From Rathayibacter sp. Leaf185 (GTDB lineage: Bacteria; Actinomycetota; Actinomycetes; Actinomycetales; Microbacteriaceae): a DNA stretch of 64,000 nucleotides. The position numbers and the translations under genes were made by a program. The stretch covers positions 380,575 to 444,574 of the forward strand of contig NZ_LMPP01000002.1 in NCBI RefSeq assembly GCF_001423885.1. The letters run 5' to 3'. Positions 17,226 to 25,629 of the stretch are shown in pieces; position 1 is the first letter of the stretch; every line of letters starts with the position of its first letter. The notes beneath the pieces are model-generated. The model was not told where the DNA came from. It saw nothing but the letters and a program-made list of their open reading frames with translations, and searched no databases.

Positions 17226-18191
17226 TCAGCGTGGCCAGGTCGACCCGGGCGCGTCCTGCCAGACGTCGCTCGACGGCGCGAGCTCGTCGAGCTCGTCGAA
17301 CAGCGCATCGGGGATGTCGAGGGCGTCGTCGGCGACGAAGGCGTCGACGTGCTCGGCCGTCGTCGCGCCGACCACCGTCGTCGTCACCCGCGGGTCCCGC
17401 GTCGAGAACTGCAGCGCCGCCGCGGCGAGCGGCACTCCGGCGCGCTCGCAGGCGGCCCCCATCGCCGCGACCGCCTCCACGATCTCGGCGGGCGCCGTCT
17501 GGTAGGCGTAGCTGCGCACCGGCTCGGGCCAGCGGGCGAGCGCACCTCCGCCGTACACCGCCGCGTTGACCACGATGACGCCGCGGTCGACGGAGGCGTC
17601 CAGCAACTCCTCCGAGGAGCGATCGACGAGGGTGAACCGGTTGTGAGTGATCACCGCGTCGAACAACCCGGTGTCGATGTAGTGCAGCAGCATCGGCGCC
17701 GGACCGCCCGAGATGCCGATGGACAGTGCGACCCCCGCCTCCTTCATGGCGACCAGCGCCTTCACGGGGCCGTCGTCGGCGAATGCCTCCTCGTACGAGA
17801 TGCGCTCGGGGTCGTGCAGGTACAGGAGGGGCAGCACGTCCATCCCGAGGCGCTCGCGGCTCTCGTCGAGGCTGCGCCGCATCCGCTCGGCCGAGAAGCT
17901 GCCGGTCTCGGGGTCCCGATCGAGCTTGGTGACCACGGTGATCCCCTCCGGAACTCCGCCACGTGCCCGCAGCGCCTCGCCGATCAGGCGCTCGCTGTGC
18001 CCGAGGGCGTACTCGTTCGAGGTGTCGATCACCGAGACGGCGCGATCTCCCGTCGTCTCGAGCACCCGCTCGAGGGCCGGAACCCGGTCGAGGTCGCGGA
18101 CGCGCTCGGGCCTCCACGAGGTGCCGAGGGTGAGACGGGTGACGGAGGCGCCGGACGGGCCGAAGGGACGGAGGCTGGACTGCGATGTCAT
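17226..18191 (-). CDS. aldo/keto reductase
   Basis: The 321-residue protein has the full aldo/keto reductase catalytic tetrad: Asp56 and Tyr61 (DTSNEYALG), Lys89 (VVTKLD) and His126 (YLHDPE). Toward the C-terminus, TTTVVGATTAEHV matches the family's cofactor-binding region. It would reduce an aldehyde or ketone, or oxidise a sugar alcohol, with NADP(H). The AKR subgroup with a GHSERLIGEAL stretch includes galactose-dehydrogenase-like and L-fucose-dehydrogenase-like enzymes, but the substrate is not determined. The gene precedes OYE by 56 nt on the same strand, so the two may be co-transcribed. Confidence 0.88.
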   Translation of the reverse strand: MTSQSSLRPFGPSGASVTRLTLGTSWRPERVRDLDRVPALERVLETTGDRAVSVIDTSNEYALGHSERLIGEALRARGGVPEGITVVTKLDRDPETGSFSAERMRRSLDESRERLGMDVLPLLYLHDPERISYEEAFADDGPVKALVAMKEAGVALSIGISGGPAPMLLHYIDTGLFDAVITHNRFTLVDRSSEELLDASVDRGVIVVNAAVYGGGALARWPEPVRSYAYQTAPAEIVEAVAAMGAACERAGVPLAAAALQFSTRDPRVTTTVVGATTAEHVDAFVADDALDIPDALFDELDELAPSSDVWQDAPGSTWPR

Positions 18192-18216
18192 GCCGTCAGC
18201 CTTGCAGTGATCGGGG

Positions 18217-18255
18217 CTCAGTGCACGAGCGTGCTCAGTGCACGAGCGTGCTCAG
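18217..18255. repeat. 17-bp tandem duplication across a stop codon
   Basis: CTCAGTGCACGAGCGTG occurs twice head-to-tail (18217-18233 and 18234-18250), plus five further bases. The unit contains the last codons and stop of the adjacent minus-strand membrane protein gene, so its product is unchanged. Confidence 0.85.
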
Positions 18256-18735
18256 CCACACGACGACGAAGCCGAGCAGCGTGGTGGTCAGCGTGCTCAG
18301 GAGGCGCCGCCCGAGCGAGCTGCCGCGTCGCGCGGACATCACGTAGCCGAGCACGGCGAGGATCACGACGCCCGAGCCGAGCGCGAGGTAGTAGGCCGTG
18401 TACTCCTCGACGAGCTCGAGCGGTCCGAGCGCGAGGAACAGGGCGGGCACGATCATCGCGGCGATCATGCCGATCGAGTGCCGCACGGTGTCGCCGATCG
18501 CTGCGACCACGGTGCGTGCGGTGGGCTCGGTGGTCGGCAGGCGCGCGATGGTCCCCGCGTAGACGTGCGCGACCCAGAACACCGTCACCGACCCGAGGAG
18601 GAAGAGGAGCACCTCGAGGTCGGTGTCCTTGTCCCAGCCGACGGCGATGAGCGTGATCGCGAGGACCGTGCCGTAGATCGCCCCCTCGGTGCGCATCACG
18701 GCGACGACGGCGCCGACGGTGTCGGTCTTCTGCAT
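18235..18735 (-). CDS. small integral membrane protein, four predicted helices
   Basis: The 166-residue protein has four hydrophobic segments, near residues 17-32, 43-60, 88-108 and 115-135, plus a final hydrophobic tail. It is not assigned to a family here. A polar RHSIG stretch lies before the third helix. ATG 18735 is chosen because GGAAGG lies upstream; an in-frame GTG at 18759 is possible. The gene stands between an aldo/keto reductase and a RibD-like gene without clear operon links. Confidence 0.6.
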   Translation of the reverse strand: MQKTDTVGAVVAVMRTEGAIYGTVLAITLIAVGWDKDTDLEVLLFLLGSVTVFWVAHVYAGTIARLPTTEPTARTVVAAIGDTVRHSIGMIAAMIVPALFLALGPLELVEEYTAYYLALGSGVVILAVLGYVMSARRGSSLGRRLLSTLTTTLLGFVVVWLSTLVH

Positions 18736-18835
18736 GGTGCTCGGCCTTCCGCTGGGCACGGGGACCGGCGGCGGGCCGGTCTGATGCTCACCCTAATGGG
18801 CGGCCGGGCCGGGCTGCGATCACGCGATCGCTGCG

Positions 18836-19405
18836 TCAGGGCACTCGGCGGTGGGTGACGATGCTGACTCCGGACTCGAACTGCCGCGACTCGGCGCGGT
18901 CGAACCGGCGGGCCGCGTAGGCCGCGCCCCCGAAGAGCGGGACTCCGTCGCCGAGCACGACCGGGTTCACCTTGAGGATCAGCGTGTCGATCTCGTCGAT
19001 CAGGGCGCCAGCGAGCGCACCGCCGCCGGCGAGCCAGAGACCGCCGCCGTCCGCTGCGCGCAGCTCGCGGATCGTGGCGACCGGGTCCGCGGTGGTCTCG
19101 ACAGCTTCCGGAACCTCGCGGCCGCCCCGGGTCGCGACGATCTGCCGCAGGTGCGGATACGGGCTGTCGATACCGGCGTCGAGCGCGGGCGTGTAGGTGC
19201 GCCACCCCATGATCACGGTGTCGAAGCGGGAGCCGTCGGCCGCGACTCCGAGTGCCTGCTGGGCGTGGACCGGGAGCGTGTCGCTGTAGTCGGCGAGGAT
19301 CGCCGCGAAGTGGTCGCCTTCGGCCGGGAACGCGCTCCAGTCGCCGTCGGGCGCGGCGATGAGTCCGTCGAGACTGGTCGCGACGAAGTAGGTCAGCTCG
19401 CGCAC
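18836..19405 (-). CDS. RibD-C/dihydrofolate-reductase-like protein
   Basis: The 189-residue protein starts with ELTYFVATSLDGLIA, the N-terminal pattern of RibD C-terminal-domain proteins, and has GGGLWLAGGGALAGALID, a nucleotide-binding glycine-rich turn. It is a single-domain reductase-like protein, not bifunctional RibD, so a role in riboflavin synthesis is not implied. GTG 19405 is preceded by GGAGG at about 5 nt. A second, more distant DHFR-like protein is encoded at 22.2-22.8 kb. Confidence 0.85.
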   Translation of the reverse strand: MRELTYFVATSLDGLIAAPDGDWSAFPAEGDHFAAILADYSDTLPVHAQQALGVAADGSRFDTVIMGWRTYTPALDAGIDSPYPHLRQIVATRGGREVPEAVETTADPVATIRELRAADGGGLWLAGGGALAGALIDEIDTLILKVNPVVLGDGVPLFGGAAYAARRFDRAESRQFESGVSIVTHRRVP

Positions 19406-19473
19406 GGCGCACCTCCGGTTCGATCGCGCCGAGTCTACGAGCGGGGGAGGATCTCGCCCTCTACTGCGGCGCG

Positions 19474-20820
19474 TCAGGACGGCGGCGGCTCGGCGGATGG
19501 TGGCGGCGAGTCGGCGAAGAGCACGGATGCAGTCCCGGGGGAGAGCGCAGGTGGCGGGCCCCCGGGCAGTACCGGTGGCCGGGTCGTGACCCGCCGCCCG
19601 GTGGGCGTGGTCCACTCGGCGGTGCCGTCGGGGAGGAGGGTGTAGTTCCAGCGATCGCCGTGCCGGACGTGGTGGTGCCCCGTGCAGAGCGAGACGAGGT
19701 TGTGGAGCGCGGTGTCGCCGCCGTTCCGCCACTCGACGCTGTGGTCGGCCTCGCTGGTGGCGGCAGGGCGGGTGCAGCCCGGGAAACGGCAGGTCTGGTC
19801 ACGCAACTGCAGGGCCAGTCGCATCTGCGGCGGCGGGACACGGAGGGTGCGTCCGACGGAGGCGATCATCCCCGTTGCCGGGTCGGTCAGCACCCGCGTG
19901 AAGGTCGCGCCCACGCCGACGAGCTCTCGGGCGATATCGGCCGGGATCGGTCCGTAGCCGTCGAGATGGCCGCCATGGTCGTCGAGACCGACGGCCGTGG
20001 TGGCGGGGAGCGTGACTCGGATCTCGGCGCGGATACCCGGCACGAAGGTCGACACCGGGCCGTCACTCTCGAGCGGAGTGGTTCCGGCGATGTCGCCCTT
20101 GCAGACCAGATCGGCCAGTGCGTCGGCGCGCAGCTGCGCGAGCGTCCGCGCGTCGCCCGACTCCTCCGCGGCAGCGCGCAGGGTGCGGGCCATCCTGTCG
20201 AGGCGGTGGAGTGCTCCGACTGCGACCGGCGCCGGCAGCAGCGCGCAGAGTGTGGCCATCCCGTCGATCCCGGCCGACACCCACACCGAGCGCTCCTGAC
20301 GCGCGAGTTCGTGCCTCTCGGAGAGGGGCTGCTCGTGCAGCTCCTCTCTCAGCTGCGCGACAGCGCGACGCAGCTGGCCCGGCGTCAGCGAGACGGCCAG
20401 CGCCGCAGCGCCTTCGTCGAATTCGGCGCGGGACTCGACGGGCAGGGTCGCCGCAGCCGCGCAGATCACCCGACCCGCCTCCCACCGGAGGAGCGCGCCG
20501 GCGAGGGCGGCCCGGGTCCGTGGCAGATCGTCGACCAGCAGTCGCGCCTGCTCGAGCTCGTTCGACGCCACCCGTTCGGAGACGCCCATCGCGACCGCGA
20601 ACTCCGCGCGGATCGACCGCTCGGCCAGCTCCTTCGACTCGCCGGCCGACGTCCCCTTCGCGAACGACTCCGGAGAGGCGATCGCGGTGCGGTACCCCGC
20701 GTACAGCTGCTCCGCGGAGGCGAGGAGGATCGGCGCGGCGGCGCGCGCGAGCTCACCCGCACGGTCCCCGTGTCTGCGGGCTTCGTCGAGCGCCGCCCTT
20801 GCCTGTTCTGTCGCTGCCAT
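19474..20820 (-). CDS. DUF222/HNH endonuclease domain protein (13E12-like)
   Basis: The 448-residue protein has a helical DUF222 region (about residues 30-300) and a C-terminal HNH nuclease domain: CRFPGCTRPAATSEADH, then LCTGHHHVRHG. This matches the 13E12-repeat family, multi-copy in many actinobacteria and often linked with mobile or repetitive DNA. Actual activity is unproven. ATG 20820 is chosen; a TTG at 20832 could also serve. No inverted repeats or transposase are seen next to it. Confidence 0.87.
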   Translation of the reverse strand: MAATEQARAALDEARRHGDRAGELARAAAPILLASAEQLYAGYRTAIASPESFAKGTSAGESKELAERSIRAEFAVAMGVSERVASNELEQARLLVDDLPRTRAALAGALLRWEAGRVICAAAATLPVESRAEFDEGAAALAVSLTPGQLRRAVAQLREELHEQPLSERHELARQERSVWVSAGIDGMATLCALLPAPVAVGALHRLDRMARTLRAAAEESGDARTLAQLRADALADLVCKGDIAGTTPLESDGPVSTFVPGIRAEIRVTLPATTAVGLDDHGGHLDGYGPIPADIARELVGVGATFTRVLTDPATGMIASVGRTLRVPPPQMRLALQLRDQTCRFPGCTRPAATSEADHSVEWRNGGDTALHNLVSLCTGHHHVRHGDRWNYTLLPDGTAEWTTPTGRRVTTRPPVLPGGPPPALSPGTASVLFADSPPPSAEPPPS

Positions 20821-20913
20821 GCAGAGAGTCAAACGGTCGGAGCCGGCGCCGGAACCGCGGGATCCGTTCCGATCGACGACTCACCGGAGCGATCGCCCTG
20901 TGGAGGAGCGTCG

Positions 20914-21606
20914 TCAGCGCCAGTGCGCCAGTTCGTTCGCCAGTGTGGCCCGGGCCCGCGCGAGCATGCCGCGCACGGTCGTCAGCGGCAGGCCGAGCTC
21001 GCGGCCGATGTCGAGGTAGCTGACGCCGTCGAGGCGCAGTTCCCAGCAACGGCGCTGCAGTGTCGGCATCGCGGCCAGGACGCGGCGGGCGTCGGCGGCG
21101 AGGGAGGCTCGGCCGGCCAGGGCGTCCGGGGCGTCGTGCGGCGAGGCCGGCAGTTCGTCATCGAGCTCGGCGCGGGTGCGCAGGGCACTCGAGCGCAGGC
21201 GGTCGTAGCTCTTGCGGCGGACGGTGGTGACGAGCCAGCCGGCGATGGTGTCGCCATCGATCACGCTGTCAGCGTGGCTCCAGGCGGCGAGGAAGGTGTC
21301 CTGCACCACGTCGTCGACGTCGGCGTGTGACCCGCCGAGGGTACGGCGTGCGGTGGCCTGCAGCAGTCCCGTGTAGCGCCGCACGATCACGGCGAACGCC
21401 TCGCCGTCGCCGGAGGCGGCCCGGATGACGAGGACGCGATCGGAGTCCGGGTCGAGCGCCGGGACGGGCGGGCGGAGTGTCCTCCGGGTGGCGGCGACCA
21501 GCGCCGGAGCGAGCGCGACCACCGCCGAGCCCAGGGAAGGAGCGGGTGCGGTCGGCGCGGGGACGATCTGGGCGGACAGGAGGGCGGGTGGCGCGGTCGT
21601 GAGCAT
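20914..21606 (-). CDS. ECF-type RNA polymerase sigma factor
   Basis: The 230-residue protein has sigma region 2 at about residues 70-135 (DVDDVVQDTFLAAWSHAD) and region 4 at about 175-225 (LDGVSYLDIGRELGLPLTTVRGMLARARATL). The N-terminal 55 residues are an alanine/proline-rich extension without a recognised domain. It directs RNA polymerase to a small regulon. No anti-sigma gene adjoins it. GGAG lies 6 nt before ATG 21606. Confidence 0.9.
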   Translation of the reverse strand: MLTTAPPALLSAQIVPAPTAPAPSLGSAVVALAPALVAATRRTLRPPVPALDPDSDRVLVIRAASGDGEAFAVIVRRYTGLLQATARRTLGGSHADVDDVVQDTFLAAWSHADSVIDGDTIAGWLVTTVRRKSYDRLRSSALRTRAELDDELPASPHDAPDALAGRASLAADARRVLAAMPTLQRRCWELRLDGVSYLDIGRELGLPLTTVRGMLARARATLANELAHWR

Positions 21607-21705
21607 GCGGACTCCGGTGGTCAGGAATATGTGTACGCATGATTCGGAGGCGCCGGCGAGACGGATGCACCGCTGGGCACCCCAAAACAGGGGGTGCAGA
21701 CGGCC

Positions 21706-22137
21706 CTAGTTCCAGTCGAGCGGGTCCTCATCGATGTCGGACCCCACGAAGATGCAGAACGGATGACCGGAGGGGTCGGCGAGCACATACAGGGCCTCGG
21801 CGGGGTCGCCACTCTGGTCGTCGATCACGACGGCTCCCAGCGACACGGCGAGTTCCCGCTTCCGCTCGAGCTCGGCGGCGTCGCGCACCATGAAGTCGAG
21901 GTGCAGCTGCTGGCGCACCGGACCCTCGGGCCAGGTCACCGCGGGGAGGTCGGCCACCCTCTGGAAGGCGAGGCGGTCGCCCTCCGGGGTGCGGATCGCG
22001 ACCCACTCGGCGGAGTCGTCCGAGCCGTCGGCCGGTGGCTCGTCGCCCGGGCGGTACCGCCCGCCCACCAGTGAGCAGTAGAAAGCGGAGAGGGCACGCG
22101 TGTCCTCGGTGTCGAGCACGATCTGTCGGAGTCTCAT
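21706..22137 (-). CDS. VOC/glyoxalase-like protein
   Basis: The 143-residue protein has the vicinal-oxygen-chelate paired beta-alpha-beta-beta-beta fold pattern. It begins MRLRQIVLDTEDTRALSAFY and ends with DPSGHPFCIF. HLDFMVRD supplies one conserved metal-ligand histidine. The enzyme activity is unknown; relatives include glyoxalases, dioxygenases and antibiotic-binding proteins. Confidence 0.83.
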   Translation of the reverse strand: MRLRQIVLDTEDTRALSAFYCSLVGGRYRPGDEPPADGSDDSAEWVAIRTPEGDRLAFQRVADLPAVTWPEGPVRQQLHLDFMVRDAAELERKRELAVSLGAVVIDDQSGDPAEALYVLADPSGHPFCIFVGSDIDEDPLDWN

Positions 22138-22169
22138 GGGCGGAGGCTACGCCCGACCGACGACACCGT

Positions 22170-22820
22170 TCAGCGCCGTGTGAGCACCAGGTGCACGACT
22201 CCGCTCGGCGAGGGCGTCGCCTCGATCGAGAAGCGCTCCTCGAGGCCCTCGAGTCCGTCCCAGAGGCGCTCGCCGCGGCCGAGGACGATCGGGACGAGGA
22301 CGAGGTGGAGGTGGTCGATCAGATCGGCCTCGAGGAACTGCCGCACGGTGGCGACACCGCCTCCGATCCGGATGTCGCGCCCGTCTGCGAGGGCTCTCGC
22401 CTGCTCGAGGGCAGCGGCGGGCTCGGCGTCGACGAAGTGGAAGCTCGTCCCGCCCTCCATCCGGAGCATCGGGCGCGGGTGGTGGGTCAGGACGACGACG
22501 GGCGTGTGGAAGACGGGGTCCTCGCCCCACCAGCCGCGCCAGTCCTCGTCCTCCCACGGGCCGCGCTGGGGTCCGAACTTGTTGCGGCCCATGATCTCGG
22601 CGCCGATCCCGTGCCTCCAGCCGGAGGCGAGAGCGTCGTCGACGCCGACGGAGCCCGGAGTCTCGCCGGGCATGCCCATCTCGCGGAAGGTCCGCGTCCC
22701 GACGGCCCACTCGACGAGCCGGTGGCCGGCGTGGCCGAAGGGGGAGTCGAGGCTCTGCCCCTCACCGGCGCCGTAGCCGTCGAGGGAGACCGAGAAGTTG
22801 TGCACGCGGACGAGGGACAT
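22170..22820 (-). CDS. dihydrofolate-reductase/RibD-like protein
   Basis: The 216-residue protein has VHNFSVSLDGYGAG at the N-terminus, EIMGRNKFGP, RIGGGVATVRQFLEADLIDHL and a C-terminal VPIVLGRGERLW, the pattern of the DHFR-like RibD-C family. These proteins bind NADPH, but most have no known substrate. It lies on the same strand as the VOC gene with a 32-nt gap, so the two are probably co-transcribed. Confidence 0.85.
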   Translation of the reverse strand: MSLVRVHNFSVSLDGYGAGEGQSLDSPFGHAGHRLVEWAVGTRTFREMGMPGETPGSVGVDDALASGWRHGIGAEIMGRNKFGPQRGPWEDEDWRGWWGEDPVFHTPVVVLTHHPRPMLRMEGGTSFHFVDAEPAAALEQARALADGRDIRIGGGVATVRQFLEADLIDHLHLVLVPIVLGRGERLWDGLEGLEERFSIEATPSPSGVVHLVLTRR

Positions 22821-22863
22821 GTCATCTCCTGAGGGACGGGGGCTGTGCCGCCATCGTCCTCCT

Positions 22864-23097
22864 TCAGGCCGGGCAGTGCAGCTGTGTGCGCTCGCCGGAG
22901 CGGTCGATGTCGTGCAGGTCCATCGGCTTGCCGCAGAGTGGGCAGCGCGGGTCGGCGGTCGGCACGAACGGCGCCTCCGGGGAGCCGGTGCCGATGTGCG
23001 CGGGGCCGGTGAAGCTGTAGATGATCCGGTTGAACTTGTTGTAGAAGCCGGGCTTCCCGTCGAACGGGTTCATCGGGTTCGGCGTCCTTCGTGTCAT
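22864..23097 (-). CDS. small zinc-ribbon-like protein, divergent to ohrR
   Basis: The 77-residue protein has a basic N-terminus and a C-terminal CPLCGKPMDLHDIDR segment, ending LHCPA. Its two cysteines plus a later Cys/His pair could form a zinc knuckle. It is conserved-looking but not recognised. It is divergent from the OhrR-type regulator. The start ATG lies 7 nt downstream of a minus-strand TATACT, so the mRNA is probably leaderless. It is inferred to be the regulator's target. Confidence 0.65.
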   Translation of the reverse strand: MTRRTPNPMNPFDGKPGFYNKFNRIIYSFTGPAHIGTGSPEAPFVPTADPRCPLCGKPMDLHDIDRSGERTQLHCPA

Positions 23098-23101
23098 AAC
23101 C

Positions 23102-23115
23102 CTTAGTATACTAAG
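23102..23115. promoter_or_regulatory. 14-bp palindrome with overlapping divergent -10 elements
   Basis: CTTAGTATACTAAG is a perfect palindrome. On the plus strand TATACT (23107-23112) ends 8 nt before the ohrR GTG. On the minus strand TATACT (23105-23110) ends 7 nt before the zinc-ribbon ATG. One operator would cover both -10 elements. Confidence 0.75.
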
Positions 23116-23120
23116 TAATC

Positions 23121-23570
23121 GTGACGACCTCTCCTCCGGCCGTGGATCCACTCGCCCTCGACCGCCAGCTCTGCTTCGCGCTGGCCGTCGCCTCCCGCAC
23201 GGTGATCGGCGCCTACAAGCCGATCCTCGAGCCGCTCGGGCTGACGCACCCGCAGTACCTCGTCATGCTCGCGCTCTGGGAGCGGGAGCCGCGCTCGCTC
23301 TCGGACATCGCCGAGGTGCTCCGCCTCGAGCCCGCGACCCTCTCGCCGCTGATCAAGCGGCTGGAGGCGGCCGGCCTCGCGACCCGTGCCCGCGATCCCC
23401 GCGATGAGCGGCTGCTCGCCGTCCGCCTGACCACGGCGGGGCGGGAGCTGCGGCTCCGGGCCGAGCAGGTGCCTCCGCAGGTCGTCGACGCGCTCGGCGT
23501 CGACCTCGACGAGCTGCTCGAGCTGCAGTCGCGCCTCACGGCGGTCATCGAGCGGATAGCGCCGGCCTGA
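23121..23570 (+). CDS. ohrR: OhrR-type MarR-family organic-peroxide sensor
   Basis: The 149-residue winged-helix regulator matches OhrR closely: LDRQLCFALAVASR with the redox Cys18, YKPILEPLGLTHPQYLVMLALWE, and the wing RDPRDERLLAVRLT. In OhrR, oxidation of this cysteine by organic hydroperoxides releases DNA. The GTG start lies 8 nt after a TATACT -10, implying a leaderless transcript and autoregulation through the palindrome. The usual partner gene ohr is not next to it; the divergent gene encodes a zinc-ribbon protein instead. Confidence 0.85.
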   Translation: MTTSPPAVDPLALDRQLCFALAVASRTVIGAYKPILEPLGLTHPQYLVMLALWEREPRSLSDIAEVLRLEPATLSPLIKRLEAAGLATRARDPRDERLLAVRLTTAGRELRLRAEQVPPQVVDALGVDLDELLELQSRLTAVIERIAPA

Positions 23571-23586
23571 TCGCTTCCGGTCGTCC

Positions 23587-24462
23587 TCAGTTCCGCCCGT
23601 CCGCCGCCCGGAGGTGCTCGAGCAGCGCTGGCACGAGCAGCGACCAGGTCTCGGGCGGGGGGAACTGGTGACCGAGCCCGGCGACGGGCAGGAGGCGCGC
23701 ACCCGTGATCTCTCGGGCCAGGGCCTCACCGTGCCCGAGGGGGAACAGCGGATCCTCGGTCCCGTGGACGACGAGCGTGGGCGCGGTGATCCTCCCGAGC
23801 TCCTCGCGGGTGCCGCTCGCCGACGGGATCGCCCAGTGGTTCGATCCGGCAGAGAGGTCGATCGAGCGGTCGAAGGCGGTGTCGCTGATCCGCCGCACCC
23901 GCGCCTCGTCGACGGGGATCGAGCCGCCGAACAGCACTTCGTCGGCGAGAGTCCGCCGGAAGACGGCGTCGCGGTCGGTCCAGTCGGTCGGCGGCTGCTC
24001 GTGCTCGAACGAGGCCGCCAGTGCGGGCGACATCTCGGGCAGTCCCTCGGAGCCGGGACCGCCGGGGCTCGTCGAGAGCAGGGTCAGCGAGCGGATCAGC
24101 TCGGGCCGCGCGATCGCGAGCTGCTGCGCGAGTCCGCCTCCGAGGGAGATGCCGATCACGTGCGCGGGCGAGAGGCCCGCCCCGGTGATCACTCCGGCCA
24201 GGTCGTCGACCAGGTCGTCACCGGTGTAGTCGGCCTCGCCGGGCGGACGCGTCGTCGACTGCCCGGTGTCGCGCAGGTCGTAGCGCAGCACGCGGTAGCC
24301 ACCGGCGGCGATCGCCTCGCAGAGCTCGACGTCCCACCAGTCGGAGGGGGACGAGGCGCCCGGGACCAGCACGACCCCCGGATCACCGGACGCTCCGAAC
24401 TCGCGGACCCAGAGCTCTACTCCGTTCACGGCGAGCAGGCGGCCGGTGCGATCGTCGGTCAT
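23587..24462 (-). CDS. alpha/beta-fold hydrolase
   Basis: The 291-residue protein has an alpha/beta-hydrolase catalytic triad: Ser in GISLGGG, Asp in HGTEDPLFP and His in GLGHQFP. The oxyanion-side motif is VLVPGASSPSDWW, and LRYDLRDTGQS follows the family pattern. Related proteins include AclJ/RdmC-type esterases, but the substrate is unknown. It is convergent with ohrR, with only 16 nt between their stops. Confidence 0.87.
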   Translation of the reverse strand: MTDDRTGRLLAVNGVELWVREFGASGDPGVVLVPGASSPSDWWDVELCEAIAAGGYRVLRYDLRDTGQSTTRPPGEADYTGDDLVDDLAGVITGAGLSPAHVIGISLGGGLAQQLAIARPELIRSLTLLSTSPGGPGSEGLPEMSPALAASFEHEQPPTDWTDRDAVFRRTLADEVLFGGSIPVDEARVRRISDTAFDRSIDLSAGSNHWAIPSASGTREELGRITAPTLVVHGTEDPLFPLGHGEALAREITGARLLPVAGLGHQFPPPETWSLLVPALLEHLRAADGRN

Positions 24463-24614
24463 GCGCCCCACTCTCGTCCGGAGGCGAGCACGCGGCAAGC
24501 GCCCCGGTGCGGTCGCTGCGGGGTCGGCGCGGTCGGCGGTCCGCTGAGCGCGATCCTCCGCGAGAATGCGAGGACCCCCGGGCTCGGGGGCGATCGCGAC
24601 GGCGAGGAGCCACG

Positions 24615-25124
24615 ATGACCGATGACGACGCCCAGCGGATCCGGACCGTCACGTGGCAGGACCCGATGCTCGGGGCAGCGGCCGCGCAGACGATGAGCGG
24701 GCTGGAGTACCTCCGGGCGATGCTCGACGGCAGCATCCCGCCGCCGCCGATCGTGGCGCTGATGAACATGCGGCTCGAGCGCGTCGAGCAGGGGCGGGTC
24801 GAGTTCGCCTGCGAGCCCGACGAGTCGCACTACAACCCGATCGGGCGCGTGCACGGCGGCTTCGCCTGCACCGCCCTCGACTCGGCGGCGGGCTGCGCCG
24901 TGCAATCGACGCTGCCCGCCGGAGTCGGGTACACCTCGCTCGACCTCACCGTCAGCTACCTGCGCGGTGTGCACGCCGGCGGTGGCGAGCTCCGCGCGAT
25001 CGGCACCGTCGTGAAGCCGGGGCGCCGCGTCGCCTTCGCGGAGGCGCGCCTCGTCGACGCGCAGGACCGCGTGGTCGCGACGGCCACGTCGACGCTCCTG
25101 GTTTTCCCGCACACGGGGGAGTAG
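24615..25124 (+). CDS. PaaI-family hotdog thioesterase
   Basis: The 169-residue protein has the hotdog-fold signature HYNPIGRVHGGFACTALDSAAG, followed by TSLDLTVSYLRGVHAG. PaaI-type thioesterases hydrolyse acyl-CoA, often aromatic or medium-chain. ATG 24615 has GGAG nearby. It stands alone on its strand between an alpha/beta hydrolase and a damaged lipoprotein gene. Confidence 0.88.
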   Translation: MTDDDAQRIRTVTWQDPMLGAAAAQTMSGLEYLRAMLDGSIPPPPIVALMNMRLERVEQGRVEFACEPDESHYNPIGRVHGGFACTALDSAAGCAVQSTLPAGVGYTSLDLTVSYLRGVHAGGGELRAIGTVVKPGRRVAFAEARLVDAQDRVVATATSTLLVFPHTGE

Positions 25125-25241
25125 GGCATCTCGCGCCGTGAGCAGGCATCTGATCGCGCCCGGGTCTCGCTCCGGCCGGCAGTGCCTGACGCAGTTCTCA
25201 CTCGAGGTGGCGCAGGTCGCCGCTGACAGGAGGCAGGGACC

Positions 25242-25624
25242 GTGTCCACCGTTCCGCGACGCTCGCCGTCACACTGCTCCTGGCGCTGAGCGGCTGCTCG
25301 CCCCCCGAGGGCCACCCGCCAGCGCCGACACCGTCACCCACCATCACCGTCGCGACGATCGTGAACGATGCCGCCTGCCTCGCGTTCTACGACGCCGACG
25401 AGAGCTGGTCGGACACCGCCGAGCCGGCTGACGATCTGCGCGACATCATCCCCGACGCCGACGAGTTCCTCGCCGGGCAGCTCACGAACGTCGCGAACGC
25501 GCTCGACGGCATCGAGTCGGACGTGCCCTACGGCGAGGCCGAGTCGATCGCCGAGTCGCAGATCGACCGGGTCTGCCTCGACGCGGGCGTCCCCGAGCCG
25601 CACGTCGAGAACATCGCCACGTGA
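25242..25624 (+). pseudogene. small lipoprotein gene with an apparent frameshift near its start
   Basis: AGGAGG 8 nt before GTG 25242 marks the expected start, but that frame runs only 15 codons to a TGA. The frame that encodes a lipoprotein signal (LAVTLLLALSGC, positions 25262-25297) and the rest of the protein, to the TGA at 25624, has no usable start codon. One missing base near 25253-25256 would join them as MSTVP-ATLAVTLLLALSGC. The mature part would be about 100 residues, with Cys in DAACLAF and RVCLDAGV. Either the gene is broken or the assembly has an indel. A short form from GTG 25361 is possible but would lack the signal. Confidence 0.6.
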
Positions 25625-25629
25625 CGGCC

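Noticed and set aside
19474-20820. DUF222-HNH protein as evidence of an intron, intein or phage
   Set aside because: The neighbours are ordinary single-copy genes, and no integrase, intron boundary or target repeats are seen.
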